10,098 nt of DNA, from contig JAAAIG010001137.1 in NCBI GenBank assembly GCA_015852425.1, positions 1 through 10,098 of the forward strand. The letters are read 5' to 3'. This document shows positions 1-5,854 of the stretch, one piece after another. The DNA comes from Gryganskiella cystojenkinii (Eukaryota; Mortierellomycota; Mortierellomycetes; Mortierellales; Mortierellaceae). The notes under the pieces are model-generated. The model saw only the letters and a program-made list of their open reading frames with translations. It made no database searches and was not told the origin of the DNA. The translations under genes were made by a program, and so were the position numbers. Within the stretch, counting starts at the first letter, position 1. Each line of letters starts with the position of its first letter.

Positions 1-122
1 CGATGGATGCCTCTCGTCCTGCTACCCAGAATGTCAAGATGACCAAGGAACAAGCCCTGGAGTTGGCCATGGGCAAAAGCGTGACGACCATGGCTGCGGT
101 CGGTGGCAATATGCTTCTTTAA
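1..122 (+). CDS. FKSS/KEQA family small protein, 3' end only (partial)
   Basis: This is the C-terminal part of a small protein whose 5' end lies off the left edge; codons are in frame from base 3. The visible residues begin MDASRPATQN and continue with KMTKEQALELAM, ending GGNMLL before TAA at 120-122. It is recognised only by comparison with three intact relatives in the same window (4536-4724, 5313-5501, 7756-7965), which share the order 'DASRA - short linker - MTKEQA(V/L)ELA - K - G - GN'. The tail is closer to that of the broken copy at 4177-4314 (both read KEQAL(E/D)LA and end in a V(G/S)GN motif) than to the other three. The ATG at 3-5 is almost certainly internal, because in the relatives the matching Met or Leu sits about 29-34 residues into the protein. 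I know no function for the family. There is no signal peptide or enzyme motif in the visible part. Confidence 0.8.
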   Translation, partial: MDASRPATQNVKMTKEQALELAMGKSVTTMAAVGGNMLL

Positions 123-268
123 AAAGAAGAGACCGAACCTCGGCGCTTATTTTGCCACCAAATTGACATGTCTCTCGAGACAGTCTCCGCATCACCAACC
201 CAGCATCTTCTCATATAGCAGCATTATTCACTCTCATTGTAAAAACAAATCATACTTAATCGGCATTA

Positions 269-274
269 AATAAA
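269..274 (+). terminator. Poly(A) signal AATAAA of the left-edge gene
   Basis: An exact AATAAA lies about 147 nt after the TAA at 120-122 and is the first canonical hexamer downstream. It is the likely 3' processing signal for the partial small-protein gene. Confidence 0.5.
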
Positions 275-289
275 CAAAAGTAAAAAGCT

Positions 290-343
290 TTGCCACCCCT
301 ACAAAAACATCCTAAACACATTGATATTACTATGGGTGGCAAA
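290..343. repeat. Perfect 10-bp inverted repeat (TTTGCCACCC / GGGTGGCAAA)
   Basis: TTTGCCACCC at 290-299 and its exact reverse complement GGGTGGCAAA at 334-343 are separated by 34 nt, about 65 nt upstream of the TATA box of the first HIRAN gene. Two more GGCAA-containing words (TGGCAAG and TGGCAAC) follow at about 362-374. This arrangement would fit a binding site for a dimeric or paired regulator, but that is inference; no known factor is assigned. Confidence 0.35.
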
Positions 344-407
344 AGTCAAAAAGAGGAATAATGGCAAGTGGCAACGCTCTACTCAGAGCTGCAGTCTCCT
401 TCTTGGT

Positions 408-415
408 TATAAATA
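408..415 (+). promoter_or_regulatory. TATA box of first HIRAN gene
   Basis: A perfect TATAAATA lies 171 nt before the ATG at 587 and is followed by a long pyrimidine-rich leader. The same layout precedes the other small genes in this window. Confidence 0.65.
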
Positions 416-586
416 CACACGCCCGGCCCCAGAGAACAAAAACAAATATCAGTCACTTCTTTTCCTTTAATCTCGGTTTCTCTTCTCTATATACCCCCCA
501 CTCTCCCTCATTTTCACTTTCGACCAAGACTTTGACTGTTTACACTGTTTTGATCTACCTGTCCTTTCAAAAAAAACTCGAAAAGA

Positions 587-1036
587 ATGTCGGTCCCTCC
601 CCATCTCACAGACCATATCGCAACCGACTACTTTCAAGGACTGAACGACGATCAAAAGCGAGCCTATCTTCAGGGGATGGCCGATATCCTCGCCCGAGAG
701 GAGAACCTGGCCCGAGAGATCACATCCTCTCTTCTCCTTGAGGGATTCACTACAGATGTTTCTTTTGTCGGAATGAAGTACCGGGGCGGACACCAATTCC
801 AAGAGAACGACGTCGTCGCATTAGAAAATGAGTACCTGAACGAATACGATCGATTCGCAGTCAAGGTCCTGGTCGACCGAGGACAGGGCCAGATGGACCA
901 TGTCGCTTATGTGGCGAGCAAGGATGCTCGCGCCTTGAGGCGCTATGCTGGGTTCGATCGGGCACCGTTACAGTTTGTCGGGAACAGCAATACAGGCGAT
1001 ACTGCGCGGTACCGTGTTACCTTTCCAAGTGTCTAG
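587..1036 (+). CDS. Stand-alone HIRAN-domain protein, copy 1
   Basis: This is a 149-residue protein. Residues about 14-53 form a predicted helical region with the motif RAYLQGMA (25-32), which is shared with the next copy. Residues about 57-135 look like a HIRAN domain: FVGMKY (60-65), a V-x-L strand (77-79), E82 followed by LNEYDRFAVKV (84-94), and HVAYV (105-109) before a helix that runs into ALRR (116-119). This matches the family pattern 'VG-x-x-Y ... L-x-x-E-x-x-N-x-Y-D-x-x-A-V-x-V ... V-x-Y'. In HLTF/Rad5-type remodellers the HIRAN domain grips the 3' end of single-stranded DNA; stand-alone forms are known mainly from bacteria. No helicase, RING or nuclease domain is attached and there is no signal peptide, so a nuclear or cytosolic DNA-binding role is inferred. 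The ATG is chosen because it is the first in frame after the TATA box, has an A-rich context, and matches copy 2 in length. Roughly 70 of about 120 aligned residues match copy 2 by eye. Confidence 0.8.
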   Translation: MSVPPHLTDHIATDYFQGLNDDQKRAYLQGMADILAREENLAREITSSLLLEGFTTDVSFVGMKYRGGHQFQENDVVALENEYLNEYDRFAVKVLVDRGQGQMDHVAYVASKDARALRRYAGFDRAPLQFVGNSNTGDTARYRVTFPSV

Positions 1037-1097
1037 AAATAGCTCTTACATAGACAGCGCACGCCACAAGATCGGGGTCGATTACTCAAACAAAAGT

Positions 1098-1113
1098 AAT
1101 AAATAAAAATAAA
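1098..1113 (+). terminator. Overlapping poly(A) signals of HIRAN copy 1
   Basis: Three AATAAA hexamers lie at 1098-1103, 1102-1107 and 1108-1113, about 60-75 nt after the stop of the first HIRAN gene. Confidence 0.6.
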
Positions 1114-1227
1114 ATACGACCATCATGAGCGAGTTCGTAACCACATGTGCCAAGCAGTGATGGTTCGATGGGTGTGTGCAACGACACCTGACGTGAAGAC
1201 AAAAATACTGAAAAGGGGGTCATCTTG

Positions 1228-1235
1228 TATAAATA
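1228..1235 (+). promoter_or_regulatory. TATA box of second HIRAN gene
   Basis: A perfect TATAAATA within CTTGTATAAATA lies 83 nt before the ATG at 1319. The same 12-mer precedes the decayed third copy, which suggests that promoter and gene were duplicated together. Confidence 0.65.
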
Positions 1236-1318
1236 CCTCCTTTCAATGCAAGCACCGACATCAAATCTCTCCCCTTTCAGCTCTCCCACTGCTTCGCAAA
1301 TCTTTCACCAACTCACTA

Positions 1319-1771
1319 ATGCACGTTCAAGTCAACGTCCCAAACCACCTTGTGCCATTCGTCAACTTCGACGATTATAATCAGCTGGGTGCTGAAGGAC
1401 AGCGGGCCTATCTCCAAGGTATGGCTGCGATTCTCGCTCACCAAGATGAAATTGTCCAAGGGATGAACGAGGCTCTTGCCGTCGAAGGACACATTATGGA
1501 CATCTCCTTTGTCGGTATGAGATATCGAGGCAACCATCATTTTCAGCCCACAGATAAGGTCATTTTACAGAGCGAGCACCTAAACCTATACGATCGGTTC
1601 GCTGTCAAAGTCCTACTCGAAGATGGTCAAGGTGGTAGAGACCACGTCGCATATGTGACTTCCGACGATGCTAAGGCCCTGCGACGGATCCCAGGATTTC
1701 AACAGGCACCATTGGAGTTCCTAGGTTACAGTGATCCAGGGAATACCGTATACTACAGGGTTCATTTCTGA
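1319..1771 (+). CDS. Stand-alone HIRAN-domain protein, copy 2
   Basis: This 150-residue paralogue of the gene at 587-1036 lies on the same strand 282 nt downstream and has its own TATA box. The N-terminal helix carries RAYLQGMA (29-36). The HIRAN-like part (about 60-138) contains FVGMRY (64-69), E86 followed by LNLYDRFAVKV (88-98), HVAYV (109-113) and ALRR (120-123). The reading frame stays open upstream to an ATG at 1145, but that lies before the TATA box and is outside the likely transcript; 1319 is the first ATG after it and gives the same length as copy 1. Conservation is concentrated in the HIRAN core, while the first 25 residues and the segment between RAYLQGMA and FVGM have diverged. 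That pattern fits selection on the domain rather than a recent copy. No other domain is visible. The role is inferred to be DNA-end or DNA-structure binding. Confidence 0.8.
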   Translation: MHVQVNVPNHLVPFVNFDDYNQLGAEGQRAYLQGMAAILAHQDEIVQGMNEALAVEGHIMDISFVGMRYRGNHHFQPTDKVILQSEHLNLYDRFAVKVLLEDGQGGRDHVAYVTSDDAKALRRIPGFQQAPLEFLGYSDPGNTVYYRVHF

Positions 1772-2260
1772 GAAAGAAATGACAACCAGACTATTCAAAT
1801 ATATATATATATATATGTACAGCGAAGAAGTTCTCCATAAGTTGGGTTCTGCTTTGAGTATATCTTCACAGTTGGGACGCCTCTTACGTCGATGACCAGG
1901 AGAGAGAACAGTCTGCCAAAGTTGTTATTTTTATTTTATCCTTTCGTGAGGAACGTTAGAGTGCACAGCTGAGAAGAGTAGAACGGACCATAGATCCCCC
2001 GTAAAAAGATGAAGCTGTACCTCTTCAAACTGTCTTGCTTTTCAACCAAAGCGAAAACAAAAAAGTGTGCGAAAATCGTCGACGAATTACTCTAGCCACA
2101 AGTAGCCACAACCAACCACAATCACAAAACCAATGTGTTACCAATGTGTGGTGAAGAAGGCGAAAGGAAAAAAGAGAGCAAAGAAAGAAAAGGGGGGCAG
2201 CAAAAAAGATGGGATGCCGGAAACGGAGGCGGAGAAGAACGCAAAAAAGGCAGGGTTGAT
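1772..2260. other. Intergenic stretch between HIRAN copies 2 and 3
   Basis: I find no convincing coding sequence here. It holds the AT microsatellite, an A-rich segment, a cluster of CCACAA / ACCAATGTGT words at about 2097-2150 (ACCAATGTGT occurs twice), and a purine-rich run (about 2155-2250) leading into the TATA box of the decayed third copy. Confidence 0.6.
1799..1816. repeat. (AT)9 microsatellite
   Basis: An uninterrupted AT dinucleotide tract lies about 30 nt after the stop of HIRAN copy 2, in its presumed 3' untranslated region. Confidence 0.9.
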
Positions 2261-2267
2261 CTTCTTG

Positions 2268-2275
2268 TATAAATA
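2268..2275 (+). promoter_or_regulatory. TATA box of the decayed third HIRAN gene
   Basis: A perfect TATAAATA in the same CTTGTATAAATA context as the copy 2 promoter lies 127 nt before the remnant start codon at 2403. It is followed by a CT-rich leader. The promoter looks intact although the gene body is not. Confidence 0.6.
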
Positions 2276-2402
2276 GGTCACTTCTAGCCTACAGAGAATC
2301 ACACATCCCCTCCTTCGTTCACTTTCAATCGCCGAGACAGACTTCCCTCCCCGAAGATCCGCGCACCCTCTGTCCCATCACGAATAATATAGAGTATATA
2401 CA

Positions 2403-2838
2403 ATGGACATCCCAGAGTGCACGCGCTCGACTACTTTAATAGTCTTGACGTCCAAGAACAAGGCGCTTATCTCCAAGGAATGGCCACAATGCACACTCAT
2501 ACGCAGGATGTCATCCAAGAGGCACTACATGGACGTGACACTTTACCGGTCCTAAGCATCGATTCAAAGCCGTGGATAGGATCTTTTTCACAAAACACAA
2601 CCTGATGATCATGGTCTATCTCGACAAGAACCATGGTCAGGGCCTGGAGCAATTTGTTCACGTTGCGGATGATGTCCCAGAGGATGCCGAAGTCCTGAGT
2701 CGAATCTCGAATTTCGAGAAGGCACGTCTGCTTTTCATCAGAACAAATCGGAACGGGCTGCGAAAGTTAGGGTCTTTTTTTCTGACGCAAAGAGACCTTA
2801 AAAGACCTCAGAAAGCTCGGCACCGTTTAGTAAGTTAG
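2403..2838 (+). pseudogene. Decayed third HIRAN-domain gene
   Basis: The remnant starts at an ATG (2403) that reads only five sensible residues (MDIPE) before a frame change. The family then continues in another frame from about 2418, with GAYLQGMA matching RAYLQGMA of the intact copies. After about 2525 the sequence departs, and some 20 residues including the FVGM-x-Y strand are missing. A third frame (from about 2570) picks up the C-terminal half: a diverged 'MVYLDKNHGQG' where the intact copies have 'VKVL...GQG', then FVHVADD for HVAYV, and a degenerate tail to the stop at 2836-2838. At least two frame changes plus an internal deletion mean no HIRAN fold can be made from a single frame. 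An unusual intron could explain one break but not all of them. The loss of the E...N-YD motif also argues for decay. Confidence 0.75.
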
Positions 2839-3144
2839 AAGAAAAATGAACCCACTCGCCCACCGCAGTTGAGCCAAGCCTCCTTGAAAATTGGCGGCGA
2901 GGGTTGTATTGTGAATTTCATATGTATCCGCGCTTTGGATGATGAAAGTCGACCTTTAAAGGACTGAAACCTTAAATAGGGGGGCCATGGTCAATGAAAA
3001 AAAGAGTGCAACAGGGGTTGCTGTTCTCTTCCTTTCCACGACTTTCAGTGTTCAAGGTGTCCTTGAGTGGCCGTCCACCTAAAATAAATTTAATAAAAAG
3101 ATGAAAAAGTTCTTAATCCCATGTTTTGCTGGAGACAACATGGA

Positions 3145-3184
3145 TTAATTAATTTAATTAAACAAAGGGGGGGGGTTTTTTTTT
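3145..3184. repeat. AT-only near-palindrome followed by G9T9 run
   Basis: TTAATTAA-T-TTAATTAA (3145-3161) is two copies of an 8-bp palindrome around one base. Five bases later come nine G (3167-3175) followed directly by nine T (3176-3184). Homopolymer lengths here may be uncertain in the assembly. Confidence 0.85.
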
Positions 3185-3235
3185 CTCGCGCGGAACGGAC
3201 AATACCCTTAAAGAAATCAAGGTTGCAAGATTTTT

Positions 3236-3283
3236 TGCCAAGGCAGCCTATGTCGCGACCGTGAGCAAAGAAATGCCAAGGCA
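3236..3283. repeat. Direct repeat of TGCCAAGGCA
   Basis: Two exact 10-bp copies lie at 3236-3245 and 3274-3283 with start points 38 nt apart. They sit about 225-275 nt upstream of the TATA box at 3509. They could be upstream regulatory elements of the 3646 gene; this is inference. Confidence 0.35.
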
Positions 3284-3508
3284 CTTTTCAAAGTCGAGAT
3301 GAATCAAAGGCCGAGGATATGCAAAGTTAATTGCTTCACGTTTTCGGTTGTTATGCTGCCTTCGTTACTTGTTTTGGGCAGCAGTTCCTTTTCTTTTTCA
3401 ATCCCGTTTTGAGTCGTTATCACGAACGCTCCGTCCACATGTCGATCCTCATAGTGGATCGGGTATGTCAAAGGGCGAGAGGCGAACGAGATGAGAGCGA
3501 CCACCAGC

Positions 3509-3516
3509 TATAAAAA
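3509..3516 (+). promoter_or_regulatory. TATA box of the 72-aa small-protein gene
   Basis: TATAAAAA lies 129 nt before the ATG at 3646 and is followed by a CT-rich leader (about 3540-3595). Confidence 0.6.
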
Positions 3517-3645
3517 GGTCTGCGAGTTCACAATACCCACCATTCATTTACTTTCTCTTTCCATCATCATCCTCCAAAGACTCCCTCCAGGACCAAACAA
3601 AGATCCCTTATTCCAGCTTTTCCTCAACTCGAACAGAATAACACG

Positions 3646-3864
3646 ATGCTCCTGTCCTACTGCTGTGGTGCTCCCCAAAAGCCTCGTCGCAAGTCCAACC
3701 TTTCAAGACATGATCCCGATCATGGCGTCCGCGATGACATTAACACCATCAAGATGACCGAGATCCGGTCCGCTGAAGCTCCTTTGGCCCAGAGAATGTA
3801 CGCCTCCAGGACTACCAGCCTAGTGTTCTCCTCTGGCAAACGATATAACCACTTTGAGCGGTAG
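3646..3864 (+). CDS. Orphan 72-residue basic small protein
   Basis: I do not recognise this protein. It is 72 residues, basic, and begins MLLSYCCGAPQKPRRK. The double Cys at 6-7 followed by a basic patch would suit lipid modification at a membrane, which is inference only. There is no signal peptide or transmembrane helix. A central 'IKMTEIRSAEAP' loosely recalls the 'KMTKEQA' of the neighbouring FKSS/KEQA family, but the rest does not align, so common origin is doubtful. It is taken as a real gene because it has the same layout as the other small genes here: TATA box, CT-rich leader of about 130 nt, one short intronless frame. No AATAAA follows closely; TATATAATG/TTAAATATA at about 3876-3893 is the nearest A/T-rich candidate. 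The ATG chosen is the first in frame after the leader. Confidence 0.55.
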   Translation: MLLSYCCGAPQKPRRKSNLSRHDPDHGVRDDINTIKMTEIRSAEAPLAQRMYASRTTSLVFSSGKRYNHFER

Positions 3865-4176
3865 ACCTTCTTCTTTATATAATGTTAAATATACCATCTT
3901 TGCATATTCACTCTTTCCGAACGTATTCACGCGGACCTTTTATGCGCGTGTCCAAGCTTGAAGACATCTGCCTGCGGGGGGGAGACTTTGCTTTTCATTC
4001 ACTTATTCCTTGAAATCGTTTGATACGAAGGAGAATTTCAAGGTAGGCAATCAATCAACAAGTTTTTATTTTCGAAACACGATCGCTTATGATAAAATGC
4101 AAGGGAGTGGCATGTTGTAAAGGGAAAGAATGCAAGTGAGGCAGAGTGACACCTGAGACCAAATCGAGTCGATGTT
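3865..4176. other. Intergenic stretch, no gene seen
   Basis: It contains the presumed 3' end of the 3646 gene and, on the minus strand, sequence downstream of the broken family copy. A minus-strand open frame covers part of it but is out of register with the recognisable family remnant and has no features of a gene. Confidence 0.5.
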
Positions 4177-4314
4177 TTAAAAGTGCTTGTTGCCACTGAC
4201 CGTGGCCATGAAGGTCACACACTTGCTTTTGGCCAGATCGAGGGCTTGTTCCTTGGGCATCCTGATATAGGAACAACCTCGATGTGAATCGATTTCTCCG
4301 GACGATCTCAAAGA
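4177..4314 (-). pseudogene. Truncated FKSS/KEQA family copy
   Basis: Read on the minus strand, this frame ends RMPKEQALDLAKSK, then a short segment with TFMATVSGN and a final KHF before TAA at 4177-4179. It matches the C-terminal third of the partial gene at 1-122, whose tail reads KMTKEQALELAM ... GGNMLL. The family N-terminus (FKSS, Ser-rich segment, STP-x-Q-x-PR) is absent: upstream in the same frame come unrelated residues and then an in-frame stop at 4315-4317, and no TATA box lies at the usual distance. The only in-frame ATG (4258-4260) would give a 27-residue stub starting inside the helix. It is therefore a 5'-truncated copy. A missed upstream exon is possible but unlikely, since every intact relative here is intronless. 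Confidence 0.65.
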
Positions 4315-4426
4315 TTAGTAGTACAAGATGGCTCAATCTCAAATCGACGCTCAATTCCTTTCGATTTTTACTTTGACAACAAATATACAGCCCTTTTCTT
4401 TTGATTTTGAAAAAGTTGAAAAGGTG

Positions 4427-4432
4427 TTTATT
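4427..4432 (-). terminator. Poly(A) signal of the 4536-4724 gene
   Basis: TTTATT on + is AATAAA on the minus strand, about 104 nt past the stop codon. It lies inside the inverted duplication and has an exact counterpart after the sister gene. Confidence 0.6.
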
Positions 4433-4535
4433 ATGGTTGGTAGTGTACAGAGTGTTTTAAATGCTGCGAGGGAGAATGCGAGTAATGAGGGTATGCGCTG
4501 GTCTGTTTAGAGACCGTTGAAGGAAGAACGATCCT

Positions 4536-4724
4536 CTAAAGGTGGATGTTGCCCGTGGTGCCGATAGCACCGAGAGCCTTGTTGCGGGCCAATTCAACAG
4601 CCTGTTCTTTGGTCATCTTGTTCTGAGAGGTAGCGCGAGAGGCATCCATGGAAGAGCGAGGAGTTTGAGCTGGGGTCGAGGCTGCGGAGGCGGATTGGTT
4701 CTTGGAGGACTTGAAGAAAGACAT
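4536..4724 (-). CDS. FKSS/KEQA family small protein, divergent pair left member
   Basis: This 62-residue intronless protein starts MSFFKSSKNQ. It continues with a Ser/Ala/Thr/Pro-rich segment (about 8-26, with STPAQTPRSS), the motif MDASRA (29-34), and a predicted C-terminal amphipathic helix MTKEQAVELARNKAL (40-54), ending GAIGTTGN plus three residues. It differs from the sister gene at 5313-5501 by one residue (Phe3 versus Leu3) and about five bases. It is basic and has no signal peptide, membrane span or enzyme motif, so it is probably cytosolic or nuclear; the Ser/Thr-Pro sites could be phosphorylated. The start at 4724 is chosen because the only longer in-frame ATG (4856) lies before the TATA box at 4846-4853. 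I do not know a function. The gene is transcribed away from its sister. Confidence 0.85.
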   Translation of the reverse strand: MSFFKSSKNQSASAASTPAQTPRSSMDASRATSQNKMTKEQAVELARNKALGAIGTTGNIHL

Positions 4725-4845
4725 GGTTATTGGTTTTTGTTTTCGCTTGATTGTGGACTTGTTTGGGTTGCTGGTGGGGCGATTTGGGTAGATGTGTTTT
4801 TGTCGGCTTGGTTGAGTGAAGAAGAAAAGGGAAAGGGTCCCGTTG

Positions 4846-4853
4846 TATTTATA
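4846..4853 (-). promoter_or_regulatory. TATA box of the left divergent gene
   Basis: TATTTATA on + is TATAAATA on the minus strand, 121 nt before the ATG at 4724. A GGGACCC word follows closely; the sister promoter has GGGTCCC at the matching place. Confidence 0.65.
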
Positions 4854-5196
4854 CACGACTGGCCCTTTTTTCTTTTCATTTTAAAAGCTTTGCCCTGACA
4901 GGTTATTGACTTTCCGCCTTGGCGCGCCTTTGCTCTCCGACAGCGCTGAATTATTCATTCTCAAGAAAAATCGACACAAGAAATAGACATTTCATCACTG
5001 GTGAGCACACGGGCCATTTTTAAGCACCGATTCCAGCGCGGCATTTTTTTGTTTGTTGATGTTGTGCTGCTGTCTGTGGATCATTCCACATAGATGTTTC
5101 TTGGGAAGAAGAAAGCGAACATGGTCAATGCTCGAAAAGGTCTTCATCCGATGCTGCGGTCCTTGTATCAATCCAAGAATATCTTTGGCAAATAGG
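4854..5196. promoter_or_regulatory. Divergent intergenic control region
   Basis: About 340 nt separate the two TATA boxes of the head-to-head gene pair. No gene is seen inside. It holds the AAAAGCTTTGCC element (4883-4894), GGCGCGCC (4921-4928) and TTTGGCAAAT (5185-5194) just before the right TATA box. The two halves are not mirror images, so the pair may differ in regulation although the proteins are nearly the same. Confidence 0.45.
4883..4894. promoter_or_regulatory. AAAAGCTTTGCC element upstream of the left divergent gene
   Basis: This 12-mer is identical to 283-294 upstream of the first HIRAN gene. It lies about 30 nt beyond the TATA box on the promoter side. It is a candidate shared upstream element, based on the match alone. 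Confidence 0.3.
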
Positions 5197-5203
5197 TATA
5201 AGA
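5197..5203 (+). promoter_or_regulatory. TATA box of the right divergent gene
   Basis: TATAAGA (weaker than the others) lies 109 nt before the ATG at 5313 and is preceded directly by TTTGGCAAAT. A CT-rich leader with GGGTCCCC follows. Confidence 0.55.
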
Positions 5204-5312
5204 GGGTCCCCTCATCCCCCCTCCCTCACCAATTTTTCTTCACTCATAATACTCACAACAACAACCCCAAAGCCAACCAACCCAACTTCGCCCTCATCAA
5301 ATACTCTCAACC

Positions 5313-5501
5313 ATGTCCCTCTTCAAGTCCTCCAAGAACCAATCCGCCTCCGCTGCCTCGACCCCAGCTCAAACTCCTCGCTCTTCCATGGATGCCTCTC
5401 GCGCTACCTCTCAGAACAAGATGACCAAGGAACAGGCTGTTGAATTGGCCCGCAACAAGGCTCTCGGTGCTATCGGCACCACGGGCAACATCCACCTTTA
5501 G
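5313..5501 (+). CDS. FKSS/KEQA family small protein, divergent pair right member
   Basis: This 62-residue protein starts MSLFKSSKNQ and is otherwise identical in sequence to the 4536-4724 product: a Ser/Thr/Pro-rich middle with STPAQTPRSS, MDASRA at 29-34, helix MTKEQAVELARNKAL at 40-54, and a Gly-rich tail. Only about five of 189 bases differ, and the near-identity continues for roughly 110 nt past the stop. The 5' leader and promoter do not match. Synonymous sites are therefore conserved as strongly as the protein, which points to recent duplication or ongoing gene conversion rather than to selection alone. The start is the first ATG in frame after a CT-rich leader of about 100 nt. No known domain is recognised, and the protein is probably soluble and intracellular. 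Confidence 0.85.
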   Translation: MSLFKSSKNQSASAASTPAQTPRSSMDASRATSQNKMTKEQAVELARNKALGAIGTTGNIHL

Positions 5502-5603
5502 AGGGTAGTTCTTCCTACAACGGTCTCTAAACAGACCAGCGCATACCCTCATTACTCGCATTCTCCCTCGCAGCATTTAAACACTCTGTACACTACCAAC
5601 CAT

Positions 5604-5609
5604 AATAAA
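5604..5609 (+). terminator. Poly(A) signal of the 5313-5501 gene
   Basis: An exact AATAAA lies 102 nt after the stop codon, in the same place as in the sister gene. Confidence 0.65.
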
Positions 5610-5738
5610 TACCTTCCATTTTATTCAGAATCAAAAAAGGGCTGCTGATTACATGTTTTCAACGTCCATTTGAAAGTGAGCTAGCTATCTTACCTCGAAG
5701 AAATGTTTGCTTTAACCCAGGCTTTCCGTTAAACTAGG

Positions 5739-5746
5739 TTATATTA
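5739..5746 (+). promoter_or_regulatory. Possible TATA element of the frameshifted gene
   Basis: TTATATTA lies 108 nt before the ATG at 5855, a spacing like that of the other genes here, but the match to TATAAA is weak and no clear CT-rich leader follows. Confidence 0.3.
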
Positions 5747-5854
5747 AGCCAGTTTTGACTGCGGTATGCTCAATGGGAAGAATGAAGATTCGAAATGCAT
5801 CTCATTCATCCAAACAACTCACTCTCCATCAGCTTCGTACATACAACGGCCACA

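Larger units (their letters stand above)
2839..3505. other. Gene-poor low-complexity stretch after the HIRAN array
   Basis: No supported gene is present. It holds a weak TATA-like TTAAATAGG (2972-2980), a 31-codon open frame at 2987-3082 (see findings), AATAAA hexamers at 3083-3088 and 3092-3097, an AT-only near-palindrome at 3145-3161, a G9T9 run at 3167-3184, and two copies of TGCCAAGGCA (3236-3245 and 3274-3283) upstream of the next promoter. Confidence 0.6.
4386..4724. repeat. Left arm of a ~340-bp inverted duplication
   Basis: This arm is the near-exact reverse complement of 5313-5645. Near-identity runs from the start codon through the coding region and about 110 nt of 3' flank, including the AATAAA, then fades to a patchy match ending in AGCCCTTTT (4389-4397, against AAAAAAGGGCT on the other arm). 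Upstream of the two ATGs the sequences differ. Confidence 0.85.
5313..5645. repeat. Right arm of the ~340-bp inverted duplication
   Basis: This is the partner of 4386-4724. The arms are separated by 588 nt that contain both leaders and promoters. The similarity starts at the ATG and extends about 35 nt past the AATAAA hexamer. Confidence 0.85.

Noticed and set aside
361..741. 126-codon plus-strand frame before and into HIRAN copy 1
   Set aside because: It begins before the TATA box at 408, runs through the CT-rich leader and overlaps the HIRAN frame, which has clear domain motifs. Composition is that of a translated untranslated region.
1145..1318. 58-residue N-terminal extension of HIRAN copy 2
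   Set aside because: The upstream ATG lies before the TATA box at 1228-1235, the extension has no counterpart in copy 1, and the ATG at 1319 gives the same length as copy 1.
4055..4354. 99-codon minus-strand frame over the truncated family copy
   Set aside because: It is out of register with the recognisable KEQALDLA sequence and is only a shadow frame of the relic.
4725..4856. 44-residue N-terminal extension of the left divergent gene
   Set aside because: It would start upstream of its own TATA box and reads a CT-rich leader; the sister gene has no such extension.
4386..5645. Inverted pair as terminal repeats of a mobile element
   Set aside because: The arms are complete genes with 3' flanks, no transposase lies between or beside them, and I see no target-site duplication.
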